Positions 45,803-45,881 of a DNA stretch of 45,881 nucleotides are shown here, piece by piece; positions within the stretch are counted from its first letter, which is position 1; every line of letters starts with the position of its first letter. The stretch spans positions 1 to 45,881 of the forward strand of contig NWQT01000012.1 in NCBI GenBank assembly GCA_002798295.1, written 5' to 3'. The stretch is from Lysobacteraceae bacterium NML07-0707 (GTDB lineage: Bacteria; Pseudomonadota; Gammaproteobacteria; Xanthomonadales; Xanthomonadaceae). A model generated the notes under the pieces. That model was not told the origin of the DNA, ran no database searches, and saw nothing but the letters and a program-made list of their open reading frames with translations. The position numbers and the translations under genes were made by a program.

Positions 45803-45881
45803 GAGCGACCCCTTCGGCAACACGCCTTCGGGGCTTGATGATAAGTCAATCGTTGAGGGTTGGCTTTCGATCTTTGAAAGT
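45803..45881 (+). other. Leader of a putative rRNA operon (cut by window end)
   Basis: No coding frame. The window ends with GATCTTTGAAAG, similar to the boxA antitermination element (GCTCTTTAACA) that sits ahead of 16S rRNA genes. With two tandem strong promoters just upstream, a 16S gene soon after the window is expected. The rRNA gene itself is not visible here. Confidence 0.5.

Overview
The window is chromosomal DNA of a Gram-negative gammaproteobacterium of moderately high G+C. The gene set (speA, ttcA, rdgC, plsB, acs, maeB, homodimeric-type aceE, hslVU, hemL, thiE) and the order hemL / thiE // rubredoxin, together with a DedA-PAP2-LssY fusion protein, recall Xanthomonadales (Lysobacterales). 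That placement is an inference from gene content, not a tested phylogeny.

Layout. Bases 1-600 hold the 3' part of an IS3-family element that has inserted into a remnant of an IS1595-family element. Bases 639-3264 carry a leftward ttcA-rdgC-ygjP-like operon, followed by rightward adhP. Bases 4504-9154 carry leftward plsB, two lipoprotein genes and a class e(P4) acid phosphatase. Bases 9214-11902 carry leftward acs and, downstream, a frameshifted NarL/LuxR response regulator of the kind that controls acetate use. An intact-length IS1595 element (11933-12678) sits 30 bp upstream of the acs start codon. Then come speA, a YdfG-like dehydrogenase, maeB, two tandem near-duplicate glycosyltransferases, aceE, a Fic protein gene with a palindrome-rich promoter, and a serine hydrolase.

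Bases 25581-27106 form a small island of locally A+T-richer, accessory-looking genes: a secreted phospholipase A2-like protein overlapping a lipoprotein gene. hslVU follows, with a good sigma-32-type promoter, then the DedA-PAP2 fusion, an HSDL2-like SDR and gloA.

The most interesting block is 32764-41952. A leftward operon encodes a TonB-dependent receptor, a 1309-residue CobN-type chelatase with a signal peptide and a C-terminal membrane anchor, a MotA/TolQ/ExbB-type proton channel and a DUF2149 protein. All three gene junctions are 4-base ATGA overlaps. A second TonB receptor of the FecA type lies just upstream with its own promoter and terminator. Both receptor promoters carry a GGTAATTAC(A)TATCA motif, which in front of the second receptor makes a good Fur box over the -10. 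The arrangement matches the receptor/CobN-like/ExbB-like/DUF2149 part of the Bacteroidota Hmu haem-uptake loci. I read it as an outer-envelope machine that takes up a metal-tetrapyrrole and handles its metal in the periplasm using proton-motive force.

The right part has a Kv-type potassium channel with a zinc ribbon, hemL, thiE, rubredoxin and a DUF192 lipoprotein. The last 280 bases look like tandem promoters and leader of an rRNA operon that begins just beyond the window.
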